Source: Flavobacterium sp. Root186
GTDB lineage: Bacteria; Bacteroidota; Bacteroidia; Flavobacteriales; Flavobacteriaceae
Direction: 5' to 3'
Assembly (NCBI RefSeq): GCF_001428525.1
Contig: NZ_LMHW01000011.1
Coordinates: forward strand, 186,001-250,000
Length of the DNA stretch: 64,000 bases
In this document: one piece after another, positions 7,096 through 16,217 of the stretch
How the letters are laid out: each line of letters opens with the position of its first letter
Position numbering within the stretch: position 1 is the first letter of the stretch
Made by a program: the position numbers and the translations under genes
The notes under the pieces: generated by a model
What the model was told of the DNA's origin: nothing
The model's input: the letters and a program-made list of their open reading frames with translations, nothing else
Databases searched by the model: none

Positions 7096-9549
7096 TTAAT
7101 TTTGTTCATTATTAAAGAATTGATCAAGAGCACTTAAATCTAAAATGTTCACACTTCTTGCTTTACTGCCTTCAAACGGTCCAACAATTCCTGCTGCTTC
7201 CAGCTGATCGATCAAACGACCGGCTCTGTTGTAACCTAATTTTAATTTTCTTTGCAGTAATGAAGCAGAACCTTGCTGTGCATTAACAATAATCTCTGCA
7301 GCTTCTCTAAATAAGGTATCTCTTTCGGAAATATCCATATCAAGATTGATGCCACTTTCTTCTCCAACAAACTCCGGAAGCAAATATGCTGTGGCATATG
7401 CCTTTTGTGAACCAATAAAATCCGTAATTTTTTCGACCTCCGGCGTGTCTATAAATGCACATTGTACACGCGTTACGTCATTTCCGTTGGTATACAATAA
7501 ATCTCCACGTCCAATTAACTGATCAGCTCCCTGAGTATCTAAAATCGTTCTCGAATCAATTTTTGAAGTTACCCTAAACGCAATTCTAGCAGGGAAGTTG
7601 GCTTTAATTAAACCTGTAATAACGTTTACAGATGGTCTTTGTGTAGCAATAATTAAGTGAATACCAATAGCACGCGCCAGCTGTGCCAAACGAGCGATCG
7701 GAACTTCGACTTCTTTTCCAGCCGTCATAATCAAATCGGCGAACTCATCGACAACCAAAACAATGTAAGGTAAAAATCGGTGTCCGGCTTCCGGATTTAA
7801 TTTTCTTGCTTTGAATTTTTCATTGTACTCTTTGATATTACGAACCATTGCATCCTTTAATAAAGAATAACGGTTATCCATTTCAGTACAAAGCGAATTC
7901 AAAGTATTGACCACTTTTGCGTTATCTGTAATAATAGCATCTTCCGTATCTGGAAGTTTCGCTAAATAATGTCTTTCTATTTTATTGAAAAGTGTAAGCT
8001 CTACTTTTTTCGGATCGACTAAAACAAATTTTACTTCTGCCGGATGTTTTTTGTATAAAAGCGAAGTTAAAACCGCATTTAATCCAACCGATTTTCCTTG
8101 TCCTGTTGCACCTGCCATCAATAAGTGAGGCATTTTGGCAAGATCAACCACAAAAGTTTCGTTCGAAATTGTTTTTCCTAAAGCAATTGGCAGTTCCATT
8201 TCGGCTTCCTGAAATTTAGCCGAACCAATAACGCTTTTCATGGAAACCATAGTAGGGTTCTTGTTTGGAACCTCAATACCAATTGTTCCTTTTCCGGGGA
8301 TTGGCGCAATAATACGAATTCCTAAAGCTGATAATGACAATGCAATATCGTCTTCTAAGCTTTTAATTTTAGAGATTCTGATTCCGGCTTCCGGTACAAT
8401 TTCGTATAAAGTTACCGATGGACCAACGGTTGCCTTAATCTGTGCAATTTCAATTTTATAGTTACGAAGAGTATCTACAATTTTATTTTTATTTTCTTCT
8501 AATTCTTCCTGATTAATGGTAATTCCTCCTGTCGAATATTCTTTTAATAAATCGATAGTTGGGAATTTATAATTGGATAAATCCAAAGTCGGGTCAAATA
8601 ATCCAAAATCTGCAACAAGGCGAGAAGCAAGGTTTTCTTCAATAATATCTTCTTCCTCGGCTTTTTCAATAACAAATTCTTCCGTATGTGGAGCAGTTTC
8701 TGTTACTGGATTTACATTCATCTGCACAGGTTTTAAAACCGGATTCAAATCAATTTCTGATGAATGATTGATAGTTGGTTTTAAAGCTTCTTTGTTGATT
8801 TCAAATTGAGTATCATCTGTTTTTAAATGAATATTGTCCAGTTCAGGATCTTCTTCAATTGCAAATTCTTCTAAATTATAAGCGCTTTCAGGTTCTTGAT
8901 CTTGTTGAGGTTTTTTGATCGAATTTAATTCAGATTTCAATTCGTTTTTAGTCGAATCAAAATAAGACTGAATTTTTTCCGGAGATACTTTTATTTTGAA
9001 AATCAAATAAACAATCAGCCCAAAAAGTAAGGTCAATAAAGTTCCCGTTTTCCCGATATAATCCTGAAGGAAAAGATTGAGCTCATAGCCAATTGTTCCT
9101 CCTAATTCTGGTGCCGAAGTAGCAAAAAAGCCAAATAAAATGGAAACTACGATAATGGCAAATAAATCCCAGAACCAAGTGTTTTTTAATTTTTTGGTCG
9201 AAAGTTCTAATGCCAGAAATAATCCGGTTAAAAAGAATAAACGAACGATTATAAAAGAGGCAAGACCGAAACCTCGATATACAATTAAGTCTGCAAGAAA
9301 AGCCCCGAATTTTCCGAGCCAGTTTTGCACCACTTCGTCACGATCCCCAATTTGAGTAACGGCACTTTGGTCTGTCTGCCATTGTCCGTTGACATAAAAA
9401 GAAATAAATGCAACTAATAATGCAATAGAAAAGAGTACCAAAAGGCAGCCCAAAACAAATTTTTGTTGTTTGGATAATGTCCAGGATCTAATGCTGGCGA
9501 CTTTTGATTCGGTTTTTTTGTCTACAGTTTCTTTTTTTGTTTTTGCCAT
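7096..9549 (-). CDS. ftsK: DNA translocase FtsK/SpoIIIE family
   Basis: The 817-residue protein has about four N-terminal transmembrane helices (about 25-190), an acidic linker (about 200-330), and the RecA-like motor. Walker A is GATGQGKS near residue 478 and the Walker B region is YIVLVVDEFADLIM; ATQRPSVNVITGLIK follows. The C-terminal winged-helix gamma domain, which reads KOPS to orient pumping, is at about 745-805 (LLQRKLKLGYNRAGRLIDQL). FtsK moves the terminus region of the chromosome through the septum and activates XerCD at dif. The linker is shorter than in E. coli, as is usual in Bacteroidota. Confidence 0.96.
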   Translation of the reverse strand: MAKTKKETVDKKTESKVASIRSWTLSKQQKFVLGCLLVLFSIALLVAFISFYVNGQWQTDQSAVTQIGDRDEVVQNWLGKFGAFLADLIVYRGFGLASFIIVRLFFLTGLFLALELSTKKLKNTWFWDLFAIIVVSILFGFFATSAPELGGTIGYELNLFLQDYIGKTGTLLTLLFGLIVYLIFKIKVSPEKIQSYFDSTKNELKSELNSIKKPQQDQEPESAYNLEEFAIEEDPELDNIHLKTDDTQFEINKEALKPTINHSSEIDLNPVLKPVQMNVNPVTETAPHTEEFVIEKAEEEDIIEENLASRLVADFGLFDPTLDLSNYKFPTIDLLKEYSTGGITINQEELEENKNKIVDTLRNYKIEIAQIKATVGPSVTLYEIVPEAGIRISKIKSLEDDIALSLSALGIRIIAPIPGKGTIGIEVPNKNPTMVSMKSVIGSAKFQEAEMELPIALGKTISNETFVVDLAKMPHLLMAGATGQGKSVGLNAVLTSLLYKKHPAEVKFVLVDPKKVELTLFNKIERHYLAKLPDTEDAIITDNAKVVNTLNSLCTEMDNRYSLLKDAMVRNIKEYNEKFKARKLNPEAGHRFLPYIVLVVDEFADLIMTAGKEVEVPIARLAQLARAIGIHLIIATQRPSVNVITGLIKANFPARIAFRVTSKIDSRTILDTQGADQLIGRGDLLYTNGNDVTRVQCAFIDTPEVEKITDFIGSQKAYATAYLLPEFVGEESGINLDMDISERDTLFREAAEIIVNAQQGSASLLQRKLKLGYNRAGRLIDQLEAAGIVGPFEGSKARSVNILDLSALDQFFNNEQN

Positions 9550-9562
9550 TCTTGCGTTCCGC

Positions 9563-9937
9563 CTATATAAATTTTGGAATATAAATTATCAAACCAATCG
9601 CTATTGCTGTCATGGCGGCAAAAAATACCGCTCCAGCAGCAATATCTTTAATAAACCCAATTCGTCTGCTGTAATCGGGATGGATAAAATCGGCAATTTT
9701 TTCAACGGCCGTGTTTAATCCTTCAATGCTTAAAACCAAACCAATGGCTAAGGTTTGACATAGCCATTCGGTTTGAGAAATATGAAAATAGAACCCCGCA
9801 ATGGTCATAACAATTCCCAATGTGAATTGAACCATAACGCTGTGTTCTGTTCTTATTAATTTTACGGCACCTTTAAAAGCGTAAGTTACACTCTTTAAGC
9901 GACCCGTAACAAAAGTATTATCTTTTTGAAACTCCAT
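9563..9937 (-). CDS. dgkA: Diacylglycerol/undecaprenol kinase family protein
   Basis: The 124-residue protein has three membrane helices. The DAGK signature is visible: EGLNTAVEKIADFIHPDYS, with the catalytic Glu and Asn and the Asp after it, and the amphipathic start RLKSVTYAFKGAVKLIRTEH. Gram-negative members phosphorylate diacylglycerol, while Gram-positive-like members use undecaprenol; sequence alone does not settle which. It lies 13 bases upstream of ftsK on the same strand and probably shares its transcript. Confidence 0.9.
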   Translation of the reverse strand: MEFQKDNTFVTGRLKSVTYAFKGAVKLIRTEHSVMVQFTLGIVMTIAGFYFHISQTEWLCQTLAIGLVLSIEGLNTAVEKIADFIHPDYSRRIGFIKDIAAGAVFFAAMTAIAIGLIIYIPKFI

Positions 9938-9950
9938 TTAGTGGAAAATA

Positions 9951-10448
9951 TTATAGTGCGGCTAAAGCTGCTTCGTAATTTGGTTCGTTTGCAATTTCTG
10001 CAACTTGTTCTGTATGAGTAATTGTTCCGTTTGCATCCACAACAATGATAACTCTTGAGTGTAAACCTGCTAAAGGTCCGTCAGTGATTTCTAAACCATT
10101 TGCTTTACCAAAACTTCCTGTTTGAAAATCAGATAAGTTTACTACATTTTCTAAACCTTCTGCACCACAAAAACGCTTTTGAGCGAAAGGTAAATCTCTT
10201 GAAATACATAAAACAGTAGTATTTTCTAATCCGCTTGCACTTTGGTTGAATTTTCTAACAGATGCTGCGCAAGTTCCAGTATCAACACTTGGAAAGATGT
10301 TTAAAACTAATTTTTTGCCAGCGAAATTACTTAAAGAAGCGACTGATAAATCGTTTTGTACTAATTTGAAGTCAGCTAATTTTGAACCAACTGCTGGTAA
10401 TTCGCCTGATGTATGAACTGGATTTCCTCCTAATGTGATTGAAGCCAT
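9951..10448 (-). CDS. tpx: Thiol peroxidase (atypical 2-Cys peroxiredoxin)
   Basis: The 165-residue length fits Tpx. The peroxidatic Cys is Cys60 in [12 protein letters not shown] and the resolving Cys is Cys94 in FAQKRFCG, matching Cys61/Cys95 of the E. coli enzyme. It reduces alkyl hydroperoxides and H2O2 with thioredoxin. A TACTTTTG box (10474-10481, minus) sits about 26 bases upstream of the start, so the tpx-dgkA-ftsK run may begin here. Confidence 0.95.
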   Translation of the reverse strand: MASITLGGNPVHTSGELPAVGSKLADFKLVQNDLSVASLSNFAGKKLVLNIFPSVDTGTCAASVRKFNQSASGLENTTVLCISRDLPFAQKRFCGAEGLENVVNLSDFQTGSFGKANGLEITDGPLAGLHSRVIIVVDANGTITHTEQVAEIANEPNYEAALAAL

Positions 10449-10473
10449 GATTTTTGTTTAAATTAATGAGGCT

Positions 10474-10481
10474 CAAAAGTA
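10474..10481 (-). promoter_or_regulatory. Candidate -7 promoter box for tpx
   Basis: The minus strand reads TACTTTTG, matching the Bacteroidota TAnnTTTG consensus, 25 bases before the tpx ATG. No clear -33 TTG at the right spacing was seen. Confidence 0.5.
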
Positions 10482-10616
10482 AGGATTAATATTTGAATCT
10501 AAAAGTATTTGTTAAGGGTTTAAGGTGAGATTAAGAGAGAGGTTTTGATGGCCTGTATTCATGTTGGTTTGCGTGTATATGGCACACAGATGACGCAGAT
10601 TAAACGGATTTAATAT

Positions 10617-10714
10617 GTCATTGCGAGGAACGAAGCAATCTCATCCAGATTAGAGATTTTTATGTTTATCCAATTTGCTTTTGATAGTGAGGTTGCTTCG
10701 TTTCTCGCAATGAT
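10617..10714. repeat. Inverted-repeat element of the CATTGCGAGGAACGAAGCAAT family
   Basis: The left arm (10617-10644, GTCATTGCGAGGAACGAAGC) and right arm (10687-10714) are imperfect inverse copies around a loop of about 40 bases. Each arm is itself a small palindrome (ATTGC...GCAAT). A half copy lies at 36238-36260 and a related element at 51675-51778. The rest of the 10449-10813 gap holds only degenerate CGCAGATT-type repeat sequence (about 10571-10615) and a terminator. Confidence 0.75.
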
Positions 10715-10744
10715 TTTGCGTTTGTTTAAATTATAAACAAAAAA

Positions 10745-10772
10745 AGCGTCTCTTATTCAGAAACGCTTTCTC
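10745..10772 (-). terminator. Terminator of the peroxiredoxin-thioredoxin operon
   Basis: On the minus strand AAAGCGT, an unpaired stretch of about 12 bases, and ACGCTTT are followed by a T run. It lies about 40 bases after the stop of the small conserved gene that ends at 10814. Confidence 0.75.
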
Positions 10773-10813
10773 AGTCATGTTTTTTTGTTTTTTTATTTGA
10801 AAAAGAGCCCGAT

Positions 10814-11071
10814 CTATTTATCGATTGAACCTAAAACACGTTTCATAAACGCGTTTAAAGCTTCTTTTTTATCGGTTCCCTGAGAAACCATTTTGTGTAC
10901 TTCAAGAGCACCGTACATATTCGAAATCAATTCGCCAATTACATCTAATTCTTCGTCTTTAAGAGAAGGAATTTCGGTCATAGCTTCGAGAACTTCGATC
11001 GTTTCAATGATATAATCCTGATCGTTTTCTTCGATGAATTGCGTTAACTGCTTTATTACTGGTAATTTCAT
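10814..11071 (-). CDS. Small conserved protein of Flavobacteriia (DUF6952-like)
   Basis: The product is about 85 residues from the Met at 11071 (MKLPVIKQLTQFIEENDQDY); nine extra upstream codons are open but lie in degenerate repeat sequence, so this start is preferred. It is acidic, predicted all-helical, without Cys, signal or membrane segment. I recall proteins of this type (called DUF6952 in some annotations) beside thioredoxin and peroxiredoxin genes in Flavobacteriaceae, as here. The position as third gene after ahpC-like and trx-like genes suggests a role in thiol-peroxide metabolism; no function is shown by the sequence itself. Confidence 0.7.
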   Translation of the reverse strand: MKLPVIKQLTQFIEENDQDYIIETIEVLEAMTEIPSLKDEELDVIGELISNMYGALEVHKMVSQGTDKKEALNAFMKRVLGSIDK

Positions 11072-11180
11072 GTTTAGATTTCTTAGATTTTTAGACATTC
11101 TTAGACTCCTTAGACTTTTTTAAAGTTTGTAGACAACTTCTAAGAAGTCTAAAAATCTAAGCCAGTCTAACTAATCTAAT
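11072..11180. repeat. Degenerate cttag/ctaag intergenic repeat
   Basis: Repeated TTAGAC/TCTAAG words in both orientations (CTTAGACTCCTTAGAC, then TCTAAGAAGTCTAAAAATCT) fill the gap between the thioredoxin and small-protein genes. The same word family fills 11500-11665. Such tracts are typical of Flavobacterium spacers. Confidence 0.5.
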
Positions 11181-11489
11181 TTAAGCAATTGCGTTTACCA
11201 AGTCGATTAAAACTTCTTGTTTGTTGGTTTGCGTTTCGCCAACTAATTGTCCGTTTACGAAAGTTGCAAATGTAGGCAGGTTGCTCACATTAGCTAATTT
11301 TCTTGATTCAGGAGAATTTTCTGCATCAACCAAAACAAAAGTGATAGCTTCATTTTCTGTTGCTAATTTTTTGAATTTTGGTTTCATAATACGGCAGTTT
11401 CCACACCATGAAGCTGAATATTGTACTACTACTTTTTCGTTTTTAGCAACTAAATCTGCTAATGTATCTTCGTTTAAGTCGATTAACAT
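11181..11489 (-). CDS. Thioredoxin-like protein with CGNC active site
   Basis: The 102-residue protein consists of one thioredoxin fold. The active site is WCGNC (Cys29, Cys32) rather than the classical WCGPC, and the cis-Pro loop is SNLPTFATF. Asn in place of Pro is expected to shift the redox potential. There is no signal peptide, so it is cytoplasmic. It is encoded between a 2-Cys peroxiredoxin and a small conserved gene, so reducing that peroxiredoxin is the likely job. It should not be taken as the general TrxA without evidence. Confidence 0.87.
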   Translation of the reverse strand: MLIDLNEDTLADLVAKNEKVVVQYSASWCGNCRIMKPKFKKLATENEAITFVLVDAENSPESRKLANVSNLPTFATFVNGQLVGETQTNKQEVLIDLVNAIA

Positions 11490-11499
11490 AGTTTTTATT

Positions 11500-11665
11500 T
11501 TTTGAGATTCTAAGGTGCTAAGATTTTAAGGTTCTAAGTTTTTTTTGTTGAACCTTTACTTTCTTTGCACTATAATTTTTTTGAGATTTTTTTGAAGATA
11601 AAAGATTTCTAAGTTACCAAGGCCTAAGAATAAATCTCAGAACCTTAGCATCTTAGTATCTTAGA
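11500..11665. repeat. Degenerate inverted ctaag repeat between peroxiredoxin and thioredoxin genes
   Basis: GATTCTAAGGTGCTAAGATT near 11504-11525 and CAGAACCTTAGCATCTTAGT near 11638-11657 are approximate inverse copies built from CTAAG/CTTAG words. The tract fills most of the 190-base spacer and could form a loose hairpin on the transcript that modulates expression of the downstream genes. Confidence 0.5.
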
Positions 11666-11679
11666 AACTAATTAAAAAA

Positions 11680-12318
11680 TTAGTTTGCGCTTAAGTATTC
11701 AGCAGTACTAACTCTGTCTGCAGACATAGCTTCTTTTCCAGCTTCCCAGTTTGCAGGGCAAACTTCACCTTTAGTCTGGATGTGAGTGTAAGCGTCAACC
11801 ATTCTTAGGTATTCATTTACGTTACGTCCTAATGGCATATCGTTTACACTTTCGTGGAAGATTTTTCCAGTTTCGTCAATAAGGTAAGTAGCTCTGTAAG
11901 TTACGTTTGAACCTTCAACAATTACTGAATCAGTATCTTCGCTGTAGCTTGTAGATTCGATATCAAGAATACCTAAAATGTTAGCTAAATTACGGTTTGT
12001 ATCAGCTAAGATTGGGTAAGTAACACCTTCGATTCCACCATTGTTTTTTGGAGTATTTAACCAGGCAAAGTGAACTTCGTTTGTGTCACAAGAAGCACCA
12101 ATTACGATAGTATTTCTTTTTTCAAATTCTGGTAATGCAGCTTGAAAGGCGTGTAATTCAGTTGGGCAAACAAAAGTGAAATCTTTTGGGTACCAAAACA
12201 ATAATACTTTTTTGTTGTTGTTTACTGCTTCTTCAAAAATGTTGATTTTTAAATTATCACCCATTTCTGAGATAGCATCTACTGCAATACTTGGGAATTT
12301 TTTTCCTACTAAAGACAT
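11680..12318 (-). CDS. Peroxiredoxin, AhpC/TSA typical 2-Cys type
   Basis: The 212-residue protein has the peroxidatic Cys51 in FTFVCPTEL and the resolving Cys187 in GEVCPANW, the two hallmarks of typical 2-Cys peroxiredoxins. It reduces H2O2 and organic peroxides. No ahpF is nearby; the CGNC thioredoxin gene downstream is the likely electron donor. A TATTTTTG box lies about 37 bases upstream. It differs from tpx nearby, so the strain has two peroxiredoxin types within 2 kb. Confidence 0.93.
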   Translation of the reverse strand: MSLVGKKFPSIAVDAISEMGDNLKINIFEEAVNNNKKVLLFWYPKDFTFVCPTELHAFQAALPEFEKRNTIVIGASCDTNEVHFAWLNTPKNNGGIEGVTYPILADTNRNLANILGILDIESTSYSEDTDSVIVEGSNVTYRATYLIDETGKIFHESVNDMPLGRNVNEYLRMVDAYTHIQTKGEVCPANWEAGKEAMSADRVSTAEYLSAN

Positions 12319-12354
12319 ATTTTTCGTTTTAACGTTAAAAATTTATTTCTGGTG

Positions 12355-12386
12355 CAAAAATAGGGTATAAGTACAGATTCTTACAA
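12355..12386 (-). promoter_or_regulatory. Candidate promoter of the peroxiredoxin operon
   Basis: On the minus strand a -7 box TATTTTTG (12355-12362) is preceded, 21 bases upstream, by TTG (12384-12386). Spacing is slightly longer than the usual 19 of Flavobacteriaceae promoters. It lies 37 bases before the ATG. Confidence 0.5.
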
Positions 12387-12444
12387 TAAGATGTGATTAT
12401 AAAAATTTATAAGTTGATAAATTTTGACTATTTAACTTTTTAAC

Positions 12445-14058
12445 TTATTGGATATCAATATTTACTGGAAGAATTCCGGTTGAAGAAATTTTATCTAAAA
12501 ATTGAATTGCTGCTGTTTTTTGAAATTCTTCAAAATCCTGATACGCCTGAACTAATCCTGATGCCTTTTTTAGATTCGGAATTATTGGTAAAACGTAAGG
12601 ATTTCCGAAAACGTAAACAATGCATTTTTTGGTTTGAAGTAAATCAGAAAGCAGCTCTAAAACTTCATCGTTAATTTCGAAATTATTTGCAGGTTTTGCT
12701 TTTGGAACAAACAATGAAATCAGAATAGTTTCGAAATTTTCTAATTCTTTTTTGATAGATGAAATATTCGAGACTTCTAAATTTTCAAATGCAAATTCAG
12801 GAGATTCTAATTTTGAATGTAAAGTTTTAAAGAAGGTATTTTCGGTATTTTTATATAAACTCAGTTTGGCTAATTTATTGTTTTTCTGAGCCTCAAATGT
12901 TAATTCTGAATTTAAGTTACCAATAATTGTGGTAATAGCATTTTGAGCAATTTCCAGATTTAATTCAGAAGCTTTTTCGAAATTTAATTCGCCCGAAGCA
13001 TCGGTATTTCCAGAAAGAATTCCCGCTTTTTCTTTAGCCTTCATGATTCGGCTATGGCTTTTGAAAATACGATCTGGCGATGCATTCCTAAAGATAGCTT
13101 CGATTCCTTCGGGAACATTTTCGGCGAAGCATAAAATATCATTTCCGGCATTAAAAGCTTCCCATTCCAGCTGACCTTTGGTTTCGTATAATTTTGAAAC
13201 ACTGTGCATATTTAAAGCATCAGAAATCACCAAGCCATCATAACCTAATTTGTCGCGTAAAAGATCCTGAATCACAGCTTTTGATAATGTTGCCGATGTA
13301 TCTTTTCCATCGTTTAAACTGGGAACGGCCAAATGTCCAATCATAATCGAATCGACATTATTTTCAATTCCTTTAATGAACGGATATAATTCGTTCTCTA
13401 ATAATTCTTCCAGAGTTTCCTTTAAAACCGGTAATCCTAAATGCGAATCGACATTGGTATTTCCGTGTCCGGGAAAGTGTTTCAGACAGCCTAAAACGCT
13501 AACTTCGGACATTCCATTCAAATATTCAACGGCAAAATCAGCGACTTTTTCTTTGTTTTCACCAAAAGAACGATAGCCAATAACCGGATTATTTGGATTG
13601 TTATTGATATCTGCTAAAGGCGATAAATTATACTGAATTCCGGCAGCTTTTAAATCTAGACCAATTTGTTTTCCGACCTCGTAAACCAAATTAGATTTGT
13701 TTTCAGGCAAGGCGCCAAGTGTAATTGCATACGGATATTGGGGTGTTTTTTCGATGCGCATTGCCAAACCCCATTCGGCATCAATGCTGATTAAAAGTGG
13801 AATGGAAGCGGCCTTTTGATAACGAACAATAAGTTCTTTTATTTTTTGATAACTGTCATCATTAAAAACAACTTTTTTCTTGCTTTCATAATTCGTTGCA
13901 GCGCTCGCACGACTGTGAAAAAAGGTCAGTCCGCCAATATTGTGTTCTTTTATTAAACGTTCCGTTTCCTGAATGTTTTCTTCGGTATCGTTGATGAAAA
14001 CAGCAGGGAAAAAGAATTGTCCTATTCTTTGTCGTAATGCTTCGGCAGTAATTTTCAT
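12445..14058 (-). CDS. nagZ: Glycoside hydrolase family 3, NagZ-like beta-N-acetylglucosaminidase
   Basis: The 537-residue protein has a GH3 barrel in residues 1-345. The NagZ signature KHFPGHGNTNVDSH near residue 190 provides the His/Asp of the mobile loop, and GLVISDALNMHSV carries the nucleophile Asp. NagZ removes GlcNAc from anhydro-muropeptides in the cytoplasm; no signal peptide is seen, which fits. Residues about 350-537 form an extra C-terminal domain absent from the 340-residue enterobacterial NagZ. Neighbours (AmpG-like permease, GHL10 hydrolase, AnmK) support peptidoglycan recycling. It lies 2 bases after the GNAT gene. Confidence 0.87.
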   Translation of the reverse strand: MKITAEALRQRIGQFFFPAVFINDTEENIQETERLIKEHNIGGLTFFHSRASAATNYESKKKVVFNDDSYQKIKELIVRYQKAASIPLLISIDAEWGLAMRIEKTPQYPYAITLGALPENKSNLVYEVGKQIGLDLKAAGIQYNLSPLADINNNPNNPVIGYRSFGENKEKVADFAVEYLNGMSEVSVLGCLKHFPGHGNTNVDSHLGLPVLKETLEELLENELYPFIKGIENNVDSIMIGHLAVPSLNDGKDTSATLSKAVIQDLLRDKLGYDGLVISDALNMHSVSKLYETKGQLEWEAFNAGNDILCFAENVPEGIEAIFRNASPDRIFKSHSRIMKAKEKAGILSGNTDASGELNFEKASELNLEIAQNAITTIIGNLNSELTFEAQKNNKLAKLSLYKNTENTFFKTLHSKLESPEFAFENLEVSNISSIKKELENFETILISLFVPKAKPANNFEINDEVLELLSDLLQTKKCIVYVFGNPYVLPIIPNLKKASGLVQAYQDFEEFQKTAAIQFLDKISSTGILPVNIDIQ

Positions 14059-14060
14059 TA

Positions 14061-14507
14061 TTATAAAGTCTTTTTCATGCAGACACTATTATCCATCTTT
14101 TCATAAGGCGGATAATTCGGAATGATTGTGTAACCTAATTTTTGGTACAAATTTATGGCTTCGGGCTGGTTTTTTCCCGTTTCGAGAATAGTATAGGTAT
14201 AACCAACTTCTTTGGCCCAGATTTCTAATTCGGCTAAAACTTTTGAGGCAATTCCTTTTTTGCGAAAGTCAGGATGAACATACATTCGTTTAATTTCGGT
14301 TTTGTCACTTTCTTTTTCGCGAAAAGCGCCGCAAGCAACCGGAATGTCATTTTCGTAATAAACAATCGTATGTTTTATTTTATCCGTTTTATTAAACTGA
14401 TTGTAAAACGCATGATCTTCTCCGTCCCTAATCGCTAAATCCTGATCTAACAAAGCCACCAGATTTATAAAATCAATATCGTCTGAGTTTGTTCGTTTTA
14501 AAGTCAT
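14061..14507 (-). CDS. GNAT family N-acetyltransferase
   Basis: The 148-residue protein has a single GNAT fold. Motif A, which binds acetyl-CoA pyrophosphate, is MYVHPDFRKKGIASKVLAEL; the later part ETGKNQPEAINLYQKLGY matches motif B. The substrate cannot be read. It lies inside the muropeptide recycling cluster, 2 bases upstream of nagZ, so an amino sugar or cell-wall peptide is conceivable, but many GNAT genes are placed without functional link. Confidence 0.88.
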   Translation of the reverse strand: MTLKRTNSDDIDFINLVALLDQDLAIRDGEDHAFYNQFNKTDKIKHTIVYYENDIPVACGAFREKESDKTEIKRMYVHPDFRKKGIASKVLAELEIWAKEVGYTYTILETGKNQPEAINLYQKLGYTIIPNYPPYEKMDNSVCMKKTL

Positions 14508-14531
14508 GATTTTTAAATCTTAAAAGTATTT

Positions 14532-14873
14532 TTATTTCAATTTCGCTTTCTTTTGTTTTGCCAGTTGTTTTTTAGTTTCAATTGCTTTTTCTAATCGGTT
14601 TTTAAAACGGAAAAGTTTTGGAAGCCCTTCCAGTCGATCTTCAATTGTAATTTCTTCATAAACCACAATGGCTTTTTCTAAAACCCTAATTTCATTGTCG
14701 AGATCATTTTGGTTTTTGTAGATTGTTGCTAATCTATCGTAAGGATGATTTCCTTTAAAGCTTTCTGCGACATTTTCCTCATATAATTCAATTGCTTTTT
14801 CAAGATTTCCGGTTTTTTCGAACTCAGCTCCTTTTAAGTTGCGTTCGGCCTGCAAATTTTCATTGATTTCCAT
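14532..14873 (-). CDS. Small TPR-like protein
   Basis: The 113 residues form two to three tetratricopeptide-like helix pairs (AEFEKTGNLEKAIELYEEN, RLATIYKNQNDLDNEIRVLE), ending in a Lys-rich tail. There is no signal peptide or membrane segment. TPR units mediate protein-protein contact; no partner is evident. It is cotranscribed with the permease upstream and the GNAT gene downstream. Confidence 0.7.
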   Translation of the reverse strand: MEINENLQAERNLKGAEFEKTGNLEKAIELYEENVAESFKGNHPYDRLATIYKNQNDLDNEIRVLEKAIVVYEEITIEDRLEGLPKLFRFKNRLEKAIETKKQLAKQKKAKLK

Positions 14874-14894
14874 AAGTAAGAGTTTGATTTGGGG

Positions 14895-16217
14895 TTAAAC
14901 TTCTTCAGATTTTTTCCCAAAATCTTTTGGGAAAATTAAAAAACGTGATAAAATAAGACCTGGAATTGTGGCTATAAAAACCCAGATAAAAAAGTTTTGA
15001 TAGCCTAAATATTGTTGTATAAAACCACTCAACATTCCCGGAAGCATCATTCCTAATGCCATAAAACCGGTTGCAAGTGCATAATGTGCTGTTTTTGATT
15101 CTCCTTCGGCAACATGAATTAAATACATCATAAAGCCTGTAAATCCAAAACCGTAACCAAATTGTTCAAGAATAACAGTAAGGCAGGTATAAAGATTTAA
15201 CGGAGAATTTATTTCAAAAAAATATAAATTTAAATGAAGATGAAAAAGTTCCTGAGGCTGAAAATGGGCTAACCCAATAAAGCCAAGAATAGGCAGATGC
15301 ATGGCCAAAAACATTGGAAGCATCCATTTGGTAAGACCATGTTTAGAAATGGCCATTCCGCCTAAAATTCCACCAATTGTTAATGCAAAAATACCTAACG
15401 TTCCGTAAATTATTCCAACAGATTCGGTATCTAATCCCATTCCGCCTAATTCATTTTTGTCCAGTAAAAACGGACTTAACATTTTAAGTAATTGTGATTC
15501 TCCTAGTCTGAAAACCAGGATAAAAGCTAAAATTAATCCGATTTGTTTTTTCTTAAAAAAACTCACAAATATAGTGGCGAAGTTTTGATGATGATGTGCC
15601 TCTTTGTTTTCGGAAGCATTTATTTCAGTTTTTGGTGTAAAAATGAAATTGTAAAGCGTTATAAAAGTCATTAACAAGCCAACAATAATCATAGTATAAG
15701 ACCATGCTTTGGTATTATCACCATATTTATGCTCCAGATAACCTGCAAAAAGTACAATTAATCCGTTTCCGGCTAACATTGAAAGGCGGTAAAAAGTACT
15801 TCTGATTCCGAGGAAAAAGGATTGTTGTTCTTTTGGTAAAACCAATAAATAAAAACCATCACTGGCAATATCATTTGAGGCCGAAGCAAAAGCCGCAACC
15901 CAGAAAATTGCAAGCGTCATCATAAAAAAACCGTTGGTTGGAATCGTAAATCCAACCAGTAAAAAGGCAATAGAAATCAATAATTGCATCGATAAAAACC
16001 ATTTCCTTTTGGTTCCGGTTAATTCAATAAACGGACTCCAAAGCGGTTTTATAACCCAGGGTAAGTATAATAAACTGGTGTAAACGCCAATATCTTCATT
16101 TGAAATACCTAAATTTTTGTACATAATTACCGAAACCGAAATAATTACGGCGTAAGGCAATCCAGACGCAAAATTAAGAAGTGGAATCCAGAACCAGGGT
16201 TTATTATCTGTTTTCAT
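14895..16217 (-). CDS. ampG: MFS permease, AmpG-like (muropeptide importer)
   Basis: The 440-residue MFS protein has about 12 membrane helices. The AmpG-type start WIPLLNFASGLPYAVIISVS and LPWVIKPLWSPFIE are visible. AmpG brings GlcNAc-anhydroMurNAc peptides from periplasm to cytoplasm by proton symport. Its start overlaps the end of the GHL10 hydrolase gene by 14 bases, and nagZ and anmK are in the same cluster, which strengthens the assignment. Other AmpG-like permeases of Bacteroidota may carry different disaccharides. Confidence 0.82.
   Translation of the reverse strand: MKTDNKPWFWIPLLNFASGLPYAVIISVSVIMYKNLGISNEDIGVYTSLLYLPWVIKPLWSPFIELTGTKRKWFLSMQLLISIAFLLVGFTIPTNGFFMMTLAIFWVAAFASASNDIASDGFYLLVLPKEQQSFFLGIRSTFYRLSMLAGNGLIVLFAGYLEHKYGDNTKAWSYTMIIVGLLMTFITLYNFIFTPKTEINASENKEAHHHQNFATIFVSFFKKKQIGLILAFILVFRLGESQLLKMLSPFLLDKNELGGMGLDTESVGIIYGTLGIFALTIGGILGGMAISKHGLTKWMLPMFLAMHLPILGFIGLAHFQPQELFHLHLNLYFFEINSPLNLYTCLTVILEQFGYGFGFTGFMMYLIHVAEGESKTAHYALATGFMALGMMLPGMLSGFIQQYLGYQNFFIWVFIATIPGLILSRFLIFPKDFGKKSEEV

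Noticed and set aside
6396..7133. Long form of LolA starting at 7133
   Set aside because: The extra 30 residues would precede the signal peptide and overlap ftsK by 38 bases; start at 7043 preferred.
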